64,000 nucleotides of DNA from Pyxidicoccus xibeiensis (GTDB lineage Bacteria; Myxococcota; Myxococcia; Myxococcales; Myxococcaceae): assembly GCF_024198175.1 (NCBI RefSeq), contig NZ_JAJVKV010000003.1, positions 868,001 to 932,000 of the forward strand, written 5' to 3'. The notes beneath the pieces were generated by a model. The model made no database searches, was not told the DNA's origin, and saw only the letters and a list, made by a program, of their open reading frames with translations. The number at the start of each line of letters is the position of its first letter. Positions within the stretch are counted from its first letter, which is position 1. Shown here one piece after another: positions 1-8,588 of the stretch. Made by a program: the position numbers and the translations under genes.

Positions 1-179
1 ACCCGCGGGTTGCTCGCGACGTCCTCGGGGGGCAGCTTCTCCTTGGCGGACGCCACGGCCTTGGGCGGGTCCTCCGGCGAGAAGATGCGCGCCTTGGCCG
101 CCTTGTCGACCGGGTCGGAACAGCCCACGGCGGCCAGCGCCAGGGCGAGGGTGAAGGCGGACTTCTTCAGACGGCTCAC
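1..179 (-). CDS. Lipoprotein of unknown function, N-terminal part (cut by window edge)
   Basis: Only the first 59 codons lie in the window. The start is a GTG at 179..177, with GGAGG four bases upstream. The N-terminus is a lipoprotein signal: basic MSRLKK, a hydrophobic Ala/Leu stretch and a lipobox ending AAVGC at Cys20. The mature part begins SDPVDKAAKARIF and is Pro/Lys/Glu rich. No domain can be recognised from this fragment. It is transcribed divergently from the DUF2058 gene, so the 105 bp between them should hold both promoters. Confidence 0.7.
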   Translation of the reverse strand, partial: MSRLKKSAFTLALALAAVGCSDPVDKAAKARIFSPEDPPKAVASAKEKLPPEDVASNPR

Positions 180-284
180 GACTCCTCCAGAGGGGTACGA
201 CAGGGTCGGCAAGTTACGTGGGGCATACAGGAGCGGCAAGCAGTGGCTTGCGTGCGGCCGTGCAAGGGATAGAACGCCCAACTC

Positions 285-1211
285 ATGCAGAACCTGCGCG
301 ACAAGTTGTTGAAGGCGGGCCTCGTCACCGAGGAACAGACCAAGAAGGTGGAGTCGAAGCCCAGCCAGGCGGAAGCCCGGCGGCCCGCTCCCCCGGAGGG
401 CGGTCGTCCAGGCGGAAACCGTTCCGCCCCCCCGCGTGACGAGAACCGGACACATGGTGGCCCGCCCCCCCGCGAGGGGGGTGGCCGTCGAGAAGGCGGT
501 GGCCGGCCACCTCCGGGCGGAGGCGGTCGCTCCGGCCCGGGTGGTGGTGGCGGACGCTTCGGTCCTGGCGGCGGTGGCCGGCCAGCGGGCGGAGGCGGTG
601 CGCCGCGCTACGGCGGAGGGCCCCCGCAGGGACGCCCGGCGCCCGTGGCGGAGAAGGCCATCCCCAAGCTGCCGCCGATGCCGGGCTCCAAGGCCTACCA
701 GCGCGCGGAGTCCAAGAAGCAGGTGGAGCTGGACCGGGCGCTGCGCGAGCTGGTGCTCGGGTCGCAGATTCCCGTCGAGCCGGGCGAGACGACGTTCTAC
801 TTCATGACCCGCAAGGGCAAGCTGCGGCGGCTGGAGCTGAGCCCCGCGCAGGCGAAGCAGCTCGAGGAGGGTGAGCTGGGCGTGGTGGAGCGCCCGGAGC
901 CCGCTCAAATCGAGCACTCGCTGGTGCCCGCCGCGGCCGCGGAGCAGATGTACGCGCTGTCGAAGAAGGCCGTGCGCTTCTTCAACCGCAAGGACAACCC
1001 CGTCGGCTTCATGAACGAGGACGACCTCAAGGCCCAGCAGGCCGCCGAGGCCGCCGGCACCGCGCCCGACCTGTCCGACGAGCCCGAGGGCGACGAGGGT
1101 GGTGAGGGTGAGGGCGCCTCCGAGGGTGAAGGCGCCTCCGAGGCCGAGGCTCCCGCCGAAGCCGCCGCCGAGCAGAAGCCCGAGGGCGGCACCGAGGGCG
1201 GCAACACCTGA
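285..1211 (+). CDS. DUF2058 family protein with Gly/Arg-rich insertion
   Basis: The first 22 residues (MQNLRDKLLKAGLVTEEQTKK) and the core around residues 140-250 match DUF2058, the family of E. coli YaiL, described as nucleic-acid associated but without a proven function. Core signatures seen are the YFMTRKGKLRRLELSPAQ stretch, the VVERPEP turn and the LVPAAAAEQM helix. Between these parts, residues about 30-125 form an RGG-like tract of repeated GGGGR and GPGGGG units, which short proteobacterial homologues lack. The C-terminus is an acidic EGEGASE repeat. The composition suggests RNA binding or phase separation, which is inference. It is a single gene followed by a hairpin at 1234-1263. 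Confidence 0.8.
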   Translation: MQNLRDKLLKAGLVTEEQTKKVESKPSQAEARRPAPPEGGRPGGNRSAPPRDENRTHGGPPPREGGGRREGGGRPPPGGGGRSGPGGGGGRFGPGGGGRPAGGGGAPRYGGGPPQGRPAPVAEKAIPKLPPMPGSKAYQRAESKKQVELDRALRELVLGSQIPVEPGETTFYFMTRKGKLRRLELSPAQAKQLEEGELGVVERPEPAQIEHSLVPAAAAEQMYALSKKAVRFFNRKDNPVGFMNEDDLKAQQAAEAAGTAPDLSDEPEGDEGGEGEGASEGEGASEAEAPAEAAAEQKPEGGTEGGNT

Positions 1212-1233
1212 CCGGGACTCCCGGCAACACCCT

Positions 1234-1263
1234 ACCCTCCCCTGCCTGAGTCCGGGGGAGGGT
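1234..1263 (+). terminator. Hairpin downstream of the DUF2058 gene
   Basis: ACCCTCCCC and GGGGAGGGT form a perfect 9-bp stem around a 12-base loop, 23 bp after the stop codon. There is no T-tract, so it is a possible rather than canonical intrinsic terminator. Confidence 0.5.
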
Positions 1264-1391
1264 GTGGGCCCTGGCCACACCGGGGCCCTGGCTGACACCG
1301 TGCACCGTGCGTGCGGCTGATGGCCGCCAGCAGGTCCGTCGAAGAGCCCCGCTCAACTCCCTGCCAGCACGGGGGTTAGCATCGGGCAGCC

Positions 1392-2219
1392 ATGGACTCT
1401 CTGTACCTGAAGATGCTGCCGGTCTTCTTCGTCGTGTCGGGGCTGGTGAAGGCGGTGCCCGTGACGGTGGGCTGGGCGCTGGGGCGCACCCGCCTGGCGG
1501 AGCGCTTTCGCGTCTACCGGCGCTCGCTGGCACCGGGGCAGCTTCGCAGCGAGGCCCGCGCGGCCGTGGGCGTGGTGCTGTGCGACGCGCTGCTCATCAC
1601 CGCGTTCCGCGCCGCCTTCGAGCGCCAGATTGCGCCCTTCAGCCTGGGCGCGTCGCTGCTCACCTTCGCGTGGATGTTCGTGGGCTTCGAGGTGTGGTTC
1701 TACGTGTCGCACCGGCTGCTGCACACGCGCGCGCTCTACCGCTTCCACGCGCAGCACCACGTGGCGCAGGTGACGGACCCGCTCACGTCGCTGTCCTTCT
1801 CCATGGTGGAGCGGCTGGTGCTGATGGGCGGCGGGTTCGGCCTGGTCATCCTGGCCATGCAGGTGATGCCCGTCACGCAGGTGGGCATCATGGCGTACAT
1901 CCTCACCAACTACGCGCTCAACGTCTTCGGGCACGGCAACACGGAGTGGCTGCCCGAGCGCTTCGTCGCCTCCCCCGCCGGGCGCCTCTTCTTCACGCCC
2001 ACGTTCCACGCCCTGCACCACGCGCGCTACCAGGGCCACTATGGCCTGTTCACTCCCATCCTGGACCGGTGGCTGGGCACGGCCTTCGACGACTACGCCG
2101 AGGTCCACGGCCTCGCCCGGCGCGGACTGGGACTGGAGCGAATCGGCGAGCGCGTTCGCTCTGCGAAACAGCCCGCCTCGCTGGTCCCCACGCCCACGTC
2201 CACCACCGGCACGGCGTGA
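1392..2219 (+). CDS. Sterol desaturase / fatty acid hydroxylase superfamily protein
   Basis: The 275-residue membrane protein carries the three histidine clusters of the di-iron fatty acid hydroxylase superfamily: HRLLH, HAQHH and HALHH (with a further H in RYQGHYG). These ligate two irons and use O2 to hydroxylate or desaturate a lipid. Several hydrophobic segments precede and separate the clusters, as expected for an inner-membrane enzyme. The substrate cannot be read from sequence; sterols, carotenoids and fatty acids are all used by relatives. The gene sits 47 bp upstream of an SDR reductase on the same strand, so the two may act on the same lipid. Confidence 0.8.
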   Translation: MDSLYLKMLPVFFVVSGLVKAVPVTVGWALGRTRLAERFRVYRRSLAPGQLRSEARAAVGVVLCDALLITAFRAAFERQIAPFSLGASLLTFAWMFVGFEVWFYVSHRLLHTRALYRFHAQHHVAQVTDPLTSLSFSMVERLVLMGGGFGLVILAMQVMPVTQVGIMAYILTNYALNVFGHGNTEWLPERFVASPAGRLFFTPTFHALHHARYQGHYGLFTPILDRWLGTAFDDYAEVHGLARRGLGLERIGERVRSAKQPASLVPTPTSTTGTA

Positions 2220-2266
2220 GCGAGCCTTGATGCCGACGCCGAAGCCCGGCGCTAGGCTGCCGGGCC

Positions 2267-3028
2267 ATGACGACGACCCAGAAGACGGTGGTGGTGACTG
2301 GCGCGAGCCGGGGTATCGGCCGTGCCCTGGCGCTGGCTTTCGCCCGTGAGGGCTACGGCGTGTGGGCGCTGGCCCGCAACGCGGATGCGCTGACGTCGCT
2401 GCGCAGCGAGGGTGGCGACCGCATCCGCCCGCACGCGGTGGACGTGGCGGACGAGGCGGCCCTGCTCGCGGTCAGCAAGAGCATCCTCGCGGAGGGCGCG
2501 CCCCGCGTGCTGGTGAACAACGCGGGCATCACCGTGTCCGCGCCGCTGACGAAGACGCGCACGGAGGACCTGGCGCGGGTGATGGCCGTCAACGTCACGG
2601 CGCCCTTCATCCTCTGCCGCGAGCTGATGCCCGCCATGGCCCAGGCCGGTGGCGGCCGCGTCATCAACATCGGCTCCATGGCCTCGGTGCGCGGCATGAA
2701 GTACACGTCGGCGTACTGCGCGTCCAAGCACGCGCTGCTGGGGCTGACGCGCGCGCTGGCGGCGGAGTACGCGAAGAAGCACGTGACGGTGAACGTGGTG
2801 AACCCGGGCTGGGTGGAGACGGACATGTTCACCTCGGCGACCGGCGCCATCACCAAGACGACGGGCCGCACGGAGGAGCAGGCGCGCGAGGCGCTGGCGT
2901 CCATGAACGCCATGGGCCGCATCATCCAGCCCGAGGAGGTCGCCGCGCTCTGCCTCTTCCTCGCCTCGGAGGCGGCCGGCGGCATCACCGGCGCGGCCTA
3001 CGCCATCGACGGCGGCGAGCTGGGCTGA
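2267..3028 (+). CDS. Short-chain dehydrogenase/reductase, FabG-like
   Basis: This 253-residue protein is a classical SDR. The N-terminal TGASRGIGRALA is the NAD(P)-binding glycine motif, NNAG is the structural motif near residue 85, and YCASKHA gives the catalytic Tyr and Lys; a Ser precedes it in NIGSMAS. The C-terminal AAYAIDGGELG is typical of 3-oxoacyl-ACP reductase-like SDRs. Likely an NADPH-dependent oxidoreductase, with unknown substrate. It probably shares a transcript with the upstream hydroxylase and is followed by a hairpin at 3056-3084. Confidence 0.85.
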   Translation: MTTTQKTVVVTGASRGIGRALALAFAREGYGVWALARNADALTSLRSEGGDRIRPHAVDVADEAALLAVSKSILAEGAPRVLVNNAGITVSAPLTKTRTEDLARVMAVNVTAPFILCRELMPAMAQAGGGRVINIGSMASVRGMKYTSAYCASKHALLGLTRALAAEYAKKHVTVNVVNPGWVETDMFTSATGAITKTTGRTEEQAREALASMNAMGRIIQPEEVAALCLFLASEAAGGITGAAYAIDGGELG

Positions 3029-3055
3029 GACTTCACTCCCATTCCGCCTGACTGG

Positions 3056-3084
3056 CTGCCGGGCCGCCACTCGCGGCCGGGCAG
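3056..3084 (+). terminator. Hairpin downstream of the SDR gene
   Basis: CTGCCGGGCCGC pairs with GCGGCCGGGCAG across a 5-base loop, with one mismatch in 12 pairs. It lies 28 bp after the SDR stop codon. No T-tract follows. Confidence 0.55.
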
Positions 3085-3159
3085 GTTGCGCCCCAGGCCC
3101 CCCGTTCACAGTGTCCGCCATCCCCGAATGGCAGCGGGGTTCGCGGTCAGGAGGCGGGC

Positions 3160-4707
3160 GTGAGGCAGCTGTGGGCGGTGGTGCTGGGCGTGGGGCTGTG
3201 GGGCTGCGCGGTGGAGGACGGTGGCGAAGCACTCGCGACGGACGCGGAGGCGCCAGCCGTCACCGCCCCCGAGCTGCCCGCGGAGGACGCTCCTTCATCC
3301 GATGAACCCGTGCAGCCGCAGCCCTCTCTCGAGGAGCCCGGCCCTCTCGGAACCTGCTCGGGCCCGGACGGCACGGCGCGCCTGGCGTGGAGCTACGAGG
3401 CCGCGTGGGACGTCACCATGGACTTCCGCGGGACGATGGACGCGGATGGCCACACGTACTGGACGGAGTGTGAGAGCGCGTACTGGTCGGACGAGGACCC
3501 GGGCCAGCTCGACTGCCAGCTCGTGTCCGCCACGCGCGACGGCGCCATCCGCTACCGCATCGCGCAGCCACCGCCCGGCCAGCGGGCCACGCACGCGGTG
3601 GACGCCGAGCGCGTCTACCTGACGGCGGGGTACGCCACCCTGTCCGCCCACGCCCGCGCGGATGGCCGGCAGCTGTGGAGCGTCCCGCTCGGCGAGCTGC
3701 GCACCGGTGACGCGCTGGAGCGCTACTCGCTGCGCGTCGACTCCGTCGTGCTCAGTCCGCCGTATGTGCTGGCGGTGGTGCGCCACACCCTCGCGGACGC
3801 GGACGGGAAGAACCTGCTGGTGGCCGTGCACGCGGACACGGGCGCGGTGGCGTGGAAGGCGCTGACGCCGGCCCTGCAGTCGCCCCTGGTGGTGGACGCG
3901 GCGGGCAACGTCTACGGCGGCTCCGTCGACGAGGCCCTCCCGGAGACGACGCTCTTCTCGTACTCGGCGGACGGCGCGCTCCGCTGGAGCACGCGCCGCG
4001 CCGGGGTGCTGCGGCCCACGGCGGTGGATGGCGGGACGCTGCTGCTGAACCGCTCCGAGCTGCTGGACGCGTCTCGGGGCACGCCGCTCGCCACGCTGGC
4101 CACGGCGACGCCGTCCCCTCCTCCGTACGCGCTGGGGCGCTCCACCTCCCTCTTCGGCCGCGCGGCCTTCCAGGAGGGGCGCGTGCTCGTCCTTCCCGAC
4201 CTGCCGTGCGAAGGGAAGGGCTGTCCGACGCAGCGCCATCCCGGTGACACGTTCCTCTACGGGCTGGACCCGGTGGACGGCTCCGTGCGCTGGCACCGCG
4301 CGGTGGGCGCCTGGCCCATGTCACCGCTGCTCACCCGGCGCGACTCGCTGCTGCTGGTGGACCGCCCGGTGGATGCGGAGTGCGAGCTGTACGGCTGCAC
4401 CGGGGACGACTCGCACTACGGCTCGTACCTGCGCGAGCTGGACCTGGACGGGCGCGAGCTGTCCGCCTGCGCGCTGCCCGGCGATGCGCCCTACATCACC
4501 CCGCCCGCGCTGCACGGGGGCCGCGTGGTGCTGGGCGCGTGGACGAGCTGGAGCGCGGACAACGACTGGACGCAGCGGCTGAGCATCCGCGCGTTCGACC
4601 TGGCCGTGCCCACCGAGCCCGCCGCCTCCGGCTGGGTGTGCGCGGGCGGCGGCAATGCGCGCTCGGGCAGCGCCGAGGTGCCACCCCGGAGCGCTCGGGC
4701 CCGGTAG
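3160..4707 (+). CDS. Lipoprotein with PQQ-like beta-propeller repeats
   Basis: The start is a GTG preceded by a GGTCAGGAGG ribosome binding site. The signal peptide MRQLWAVVLGVGLWGC ends in a lipobox with Cys16, so the protein is probably anchored to a membrane. An acidic, Pro/Glu-rich linker follows. The rest repeats short blades ending in Trp turns such as LWSVPLG, VAWKALT, LRWSTRR and VRWHRAV, the pattern of PQQ-like or pyrrolo-quinoline-type propellers (BamB-like fold). Six or more Cys residues in the second half may form disulfides. The specific role is unknown; propellers of this kind usually act as interaction platforms. Confidence 0.7.
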   Translation: MRQLWAVVLGVGLWGCAVEDGGEALATDAEAPAVTAPELPAEDAPSSDEPVQPQPSLEEPGPLGTCSGPDGTARLAWSYEAAWDVTMDFRGTMDADGHTYWTECESAYWSDEDPGQLDCQLVSATRDGAIRYRIAQPPPGQRATHAVDAERVYLTAGYATLSAHARADGRQLWSVPLGELRTGDALERYSLRVDSVVLSPPYVLAVVRHTLADADGKNLLVAVHADTGAVAWKALTPALQSPLVVDAAGNVYGGSVDEALPETTLFSYSADGALRWSTRRAGVLRPTAVDGGTLLLNRSELLDASRGTPLATLATATPSPPPYALGRSTSLFGRAAFQEGRVLVLPDLPCEGKGCPTQRHPGDTFLYGLDPVDGSVRWHRAVGAWPMSPLLTRRDSLLLVDRPVDAECELYGCTGDDSHYGSYLRELDLDGRELSACALPGDAPYITPPALHGGRVVLGAWTSWSADNDWTQRLSIRAFDLAVPTEPAASGWVCAGGGNARSGSAEVPPRSARAR

Positions 4708-4727
4708 CGAGCGCCCGGACGGGGCGC

Positions 4728-6521
4728 TCAGACCTGGTACTGGCTGATGATGGCGCTCAGCTCCTGGGACGCGGCGGAGAGCTGGATGGCGGACTGGTCC
4801 GTGGCGGCCATGCGGTCGACAATCTGGTCCGCCAGGTCGGCCATGGAGCTGAGGGCCATGAACAGCTCCGCGATGCCGGCGTCCTGCTGGCTGACGGCCT
4901 CGGCGATGCTGCGCACCGTCTGACCGTTGTTCTGGATGATGCCGGCCAGCGAGCGGAGGCTCTCTCCCGCCGCGCGCACCTGCTCCAGTCCCCCCTCCAC
5001 CTCGCGCGCACCGCCCTCGCTGGTGCGCACGGCGTCGGAGATGGCCCGGCCGATGTCGCCGAGGATGGACTGCACCCGCGTGGTGGCGCCCGCGGACTGG
5101 TCCGCCAGCGAGCGCATCTGCCTCGCCACCACCGCGAAGGAGCGGCCCGCGTCGCCGCTGCGCGCCGCCTCGATGGAGGCATTGAGGGCCAGCACGTTGG
5201 ACTGGTCCGCCAGGTCCTTCACCGTGCGGGTGATGTCGCCCACCTGCCGCGTGCGCTGGTGCAGCTCGGCGATGGTGCGGCCAATCGTCTCCACGTGCGA
5301 GCGGATGTGCGTGAGCCCGCCCACGCTGCCGGACACCGCGGCCTCGCCCGCCGCGCCGAACCCGCTGGCCTTCTCCGCCTCGCGCTGGATGGCCTCCACC
5401 CGCTTCGCCGCCGCCCGTGACGCCTCCTGGAGCTGCTGCGCCGCCAGCTGCGTCTCGTGCAGCGCAATCGCCTGCTGCGACACCGCCTCGTTCTGCACCG
5501 ACGCGGAGTCGGTGAGCTGCGTGGAGGCGGACTCGAGGTGCTCGGCCGAGTTGCGCAGCGCCAGCAGCAGCTCGCGCAGCCGCGACATCAGCGCCACGAA
5601 GGACGCGGCGAGCTGGCCCACCTCGTCCTGCGAGCGTACCTCCAGCGTGCCGCGAAAGTCGCCCTCGGCCACCATGCGGGCCGTGGTGGCGGTGAGCTGG
5701 CGCAGCGGAGCCAGCAGCCACCGCGCGAGCAGGAAGGCCGCGCCCCCCGTGCCCAGCGCGAGCAGGAGGCCCAGCGCGACGATGAGCCACAGCGAGGAGC
5801 GGAAGCGCGCGGACTCCGCCCGGACGTCTCGCACCAGCACCAGGCTCAAGCCCGGAGCCACTTCCGGCCGGCGCAGCATGAGCTTCGTGCCCTGCACCGT
5901 CACCACGCCCTCCGAGTCCGCCCGGTCCGCCGCGACTTGCAGCGCCTCGGGCGTCACGGCGTCCAGCGCCTGCGCCACGGGCTGCGCTCCCACGGCGAGC
6001 AGGCCCTGCAGTCCGCGCTCCTGCGCCAGCAGCTCCAGCAGCACCGGGCCCAGCCGGTTGCCCACCACCAGGTGGCCCACGGCGCGCCCGTCCACCTCCA
6101 GGCGCCGCGACACGGCCCGGTAGGGCACATCTCCCAAGGCGAGCACGCCAGGAGCCGAGCCCCGCAGCAGCGCGTCCAGCCCGGCCACGGGGGCCGCGGG
6201 GCTGACCGCGCGCACGCCCCCTTCCAGGCTGGCGTAGAGGAGCAGGTCCACGCCGAGCAGCTCGCGCTGCGCGTCGACGGCGGCCTGGAGGGAGTCGCCG
6301 ACCGGACCGGGCACGGCGGCGCGGGAGAGGGACACCAGCAGGCGGTCCTCCTGCGCCAGGCGGCGGGTCCACGCGGCTTCATCCCGCTCGAGGAGGTGGC
6401 TCAGGGACTCATCCGACCAGGAGCCCAGGGAGAGACCCGTGAGCGTGACGCCCACGAGGGTGAGTCCCAGGACGACGAGGGTGATGGCCGCGGAGAGACG
6501 TGCGGCAAGGCTGTGCATCAT
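4728..6521 (-). CDS. Methyl-accepting chemotaxis protein
   Basis: The 597-residue protein starts MMHSLAARL. TM1 spans about residues 10-30, a periplasmic sensor domain about 31-240, TM2 about 243-266, and a HAMP linker about 267-320. A long coiled-coil signalling domain fills the rest. The hairpin tip is recognisable as DLADQSNVLALNASIEAA followed by GRSFAVVARQMRSLA, which contacts CheA/CheW in known receptors. The open frame extends further upstream, but that part lacks protein-like composition, so I place the start immediately before the first TM. No C-terminal CheR-binding pentapeptide is seen. The ligand is unknown. Confidence 0.9.
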   Translation of the reverse strand: MMHSLAARLSAAITLVVLGLTLVGVTLTGLSLGSWSDESLSHLLERDEAAWTRRLAQEDRLLVSLSRAAVPGPVGDSLQAAVDAQRELLGVDLLLYASLEGGVRAVSPAAPVAGLDALLRGSAPGVLALGDVPYRAVSRRLEVDGRAVGHLVVGNRLGPVLLELLAQERGLQGLLAVGAQPVAQALDAVTPEALQVAADRADSEGVVTVQGTKLMLRRPEVAPGLSLVLVRDVRAESARFRSSLWLIVALGLLLALGTGGAAFLLARWLLAPLRQLTATTARMVAEGDFRGTLEVRSQDEVGQLAASFVALMSRLRELLLALRNSAEHLESASTQLTDSASVQNEAVSQQAIALHETQLAAQQLQEASRAAAKRVEAIQREAEKASGFGAAGEAAVSGSVGGLTHIRSHVETIGRTIAELHQRTRQVGDITRTVKDLADQSNVLALNASIEAARSGDAGRSFAVVARQMRSLADQSAGATTRVQSILGDIGRAISDAVRTSEGGAREVEGGLEQVRAAGESLRSLAGIIQNNGQTVRSIAEAVSQQDAGIAELFMALSSMADLADQIVDRMAATDQSAIQLSAASQELSAIISQYQV

Positions 6522-6797
6522 TCGCGGCGAAGCCAGGGGGAATGGCGGGTCGGGGAACCCGGGGGAGACCCGTACACTACCCTGACGGGCCTGCCCTGTT
6601 GAATGGGGAGTACCGATCTCCAACTTCAGGGAAGCGGTGGCGTCGATGACCCGGCCGCCAGGTGGAATGTGTGAGGTCGTCCCCCCGCGCACGATGTGAA
6701 CGGTGGCCCGGCTCGAGTGGGGCCATGCGCCGGACCGTCGACACTGCCCGCGCGGCCGCCTTGACGGGATGGCCCCGCCGCGTGTCTTCGTCCTCCC

Positions 6798-7397
6798 ATG
6801 CCCCCGTCCACGCTCCTGCCGGCCCTGGCCCTGCTCGTCCTCGCTCCCAGTGTGCTCCGGGCCCAGGAGAAGGTCGGCGAGGCCCGGGCGAAGGCGGACC
6901 CGGCCTTCACGTCGCGCAACTTCGGCAACCTGCGCGTCGGCGGCTCCACGGCCAACGACAACGGCCGGCCGGAGCTGTGCCTTGAGCTGTCTCCGGTGTC
7001 CTTCCTCTCCGTGGAAGGCTGTGGCACGGGCAGTGGATTCCTCCATGGCGACCCGGAGCCGGAGGTGGCGCACTTCCGGACGAAGCTGCGGCTGCTGTCC
7101 TTCGACGTGGAGGGCTGGGGCACCCTGCAGCCCTTCGTGGCCGCGGGCCTCGCCGAGGCGCAGGTGGGCGAGGACGACCTGGGCCTGCAGCTGGGCGGCA
7201 CGGACGCGCGCCGCGTGTCCACGGCGGGGCCGGAGCTGGGCCTGGGGCTGCGCTTCCTGCGGCCGCTGGCCTCCGGCTTCGAGCTGGTGGGCGACTTCAA
7301 CGTGGGCATGGCCTGGCTGCCACATGCCCCGGACCTGGTGAAGCCCGGGGACACGTGGCTGCCTTCCGCCAGCCTCTCACTCGGCGTGGGCTTCTAG
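6798..7397 (+). CDS. Secreted, probably outer-membrane beta-barrel protein
   Basis: This 199-residue protein starts with a signal peptide (MPPSTLLPALALLVLAPSVLRAQ). Alternating hydrophobic strands such as FRTKLRLLSFDVEGWG, LGLGLRFLRPL and ASLSLGVGF suggest a small beta-barrel, and the terminal Phe is the usual outer-membrane assembly signal. Two Cys residues in the first third could pair. No named family is recognised. It is divergent from the chemoreceptor gene and converges with the PP2C gene. Confidence 0.6.
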   Translation: MPPSTLLPALALLVLAPSVLRAQEKVGEARAKADPAFTSRNFGNLRVGGSTANDNGRPELCLELSPVSFLSVEGCGTGSGFLHGDPEPEVAHFRTKLRLLSFDVEGWGTLQPFVAAGLAEAQVGEDDLGLQLGGTDARRVSTAGPELGLGLRFLRPLASGFELVGDFNVGMAWLPHAPDLVKPGDTWLPSASLSLGVGF

Positions 7398-7415
7398 CGC
7401 CCGCCGCCGTGCGCC

Positions 7416-8159
7416 TCACGCGTCGGCGACGCGCAGCACCACCGCGGTGATGTTGTCCTTGCCGCCGGCCTCGTACGCGTCGGCGACGAGCGCGTCGCAC
7501 GCCTCGCGCGCGGAGGACAGCGTCAGGCGCCGCAGCAGCCCCTCCACGCCCAGCGGCTCATAGAGCCCGTCCGAGCACAGCAGGAACACGTCGCCGGGCT
7601 CCGTGCGCAGCCGCTGCACCGTGGGCTCCGCGTTGTCCGTGCCCAGGGCCCGGGTGATGAGGTGGCGGAAGTTGCCCGCCCCACCCGGCGGCTCCATGCC
7701 GGCGTCGCGCAGCTCCTCGATGAGCGAGTGGTCCCGCGTCAGCGACTCCAGCGTGCCCGCGCGCAGCCGGTACAGCCGGCTGTCACCCACGTGGGCCACG
7801 GCCGCGCCGTGCTCGCCCACCGCCAGTGCCACCACCGTGGAGGCCATCTCCCGCAGCCGGCCCACGCGCTGCGCCTGCAGGTTGCGCTGCGCCAGCGCCG
7901 AGCACGCGGAGAGCAGGTTCTCTTCCCTGCTGCGCGCCGGGTCCGGCACCGTGGGCCACGTCGAGTCACGGTCCTGCCCGAGCCGCAGCCCGAAGCCCGC
8001 GAAGGTATCCACGACACACCGGCTGGCGACTTCGCCACCCTCTTGCCCGCCGAGCCCGTCCGCCACCACGAACAGGCCCAGTTCCGGCAGGACGCAGTAT
8101 GCGTCCTCGTTGTGCGGCCGCCGACCGATGTGGCTCTGTCCCGCGCTGTCCATTCTCAT
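7416..8159 (-). CDS. PP2C-family Ser/Thr protein phosphatase
   Basis: The start MRMDSAGQSH is chosen because GAGGAGG lies six bases upstream. The 247-residue protein shows the metal-binding PP2C motifs in order: RPHNEDA near residue 17, VADGLGG near 34, AHVGDSRLYRL in the middle, CSDGLYE, and GGKDNIT close to the C-terminus. It should remove phosphate from Ser/Thr using two Mn/Mg ions, and in myxobacteria it would oppose Hanks-type kinases. There is no membrane segment, so it is cytoplasmic and of the short PrpC/Stp type. No kinase gene is adjacent; one lies at 46870-47805, without evidence that they form a pair. Confidence 0.9.
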   Translation of the reverse strand: MRMDSAGQSHIGRRPHNEDAYCVLPELGLFVVADGLGGQEGGEVASRCVVDTFAGFGLRLGQDRDSTWPTVPDPARSREENLLSACSALAQRNLQAQRVGRLREMASTVVALAVGEHGAAVAHVGDSRLYRLRAGTLESLTRDHSLIEELRDAGMEPPGGAGNFRHLITRALGTDNAEPTVQRLRTEPGDVFLLCSDGLYEPLGVEGLLRRLTLSSAREACDALVADAYEAGGKDNITAVVLRVADA

Positions 8160-8588
8160 GACTGCCTCCTCGGGCCTCTCCCCAGCAAGCGTGAGGCCAG
8201 CGCCCGCCCCCCGGTGGGCACTCACCATGGAATACTCCTGAGAGGGGGGGTCCAGGGGAGTGAGTGCCATGAGACCCCGACATCACCGCCGCACCCGTCC
8301 AGTGGACGACGCTGGGACCGCCCTCCAGCAACCACTCAGCCGCCCGGGCGTGGAGTGCCCCCCACACTCCGTATGAGCTGAAACCACAAACCCATCCAGG
8401 CTCCCGGGCGGCGAGAAGTCCAGGCCGTGGACTTCGATATTCCGAGCATCGACGGAATGAGCGGCCTGCTCGCTGACGCGTCAGGCCCGCGTGAAAAACG
8501 GCGCCGGCGCGGGGGCTCCTGGCAACTTTCCCGCGGACCGGACGACAATTCCGATGCGGCCTGGACTGCGTGCCGCACGAGGTGCGCG
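8160..8588. other. Intergenic stretch between divergent genes
   Basis: This 429-bp stretch lies between the PP2C gene and the acidic protein gene. It should contain both promoters, but no clear -35/-10 pair, repeat or RNA gene could be identified. An in-frame extension of the downstream gene reaches back to 8427; its RREKRRRRGG-like content does not look like the protein proper, so it is treated as untranslated. Confidence 0.5.

Noticed and set aside
6522-7325. Extension of the chemoreceptor frame upstream of 6521
   Set aside because: It runs antisense to the outer-membrane-like gene and through the shared promoter region, and has no sensor-domain features.
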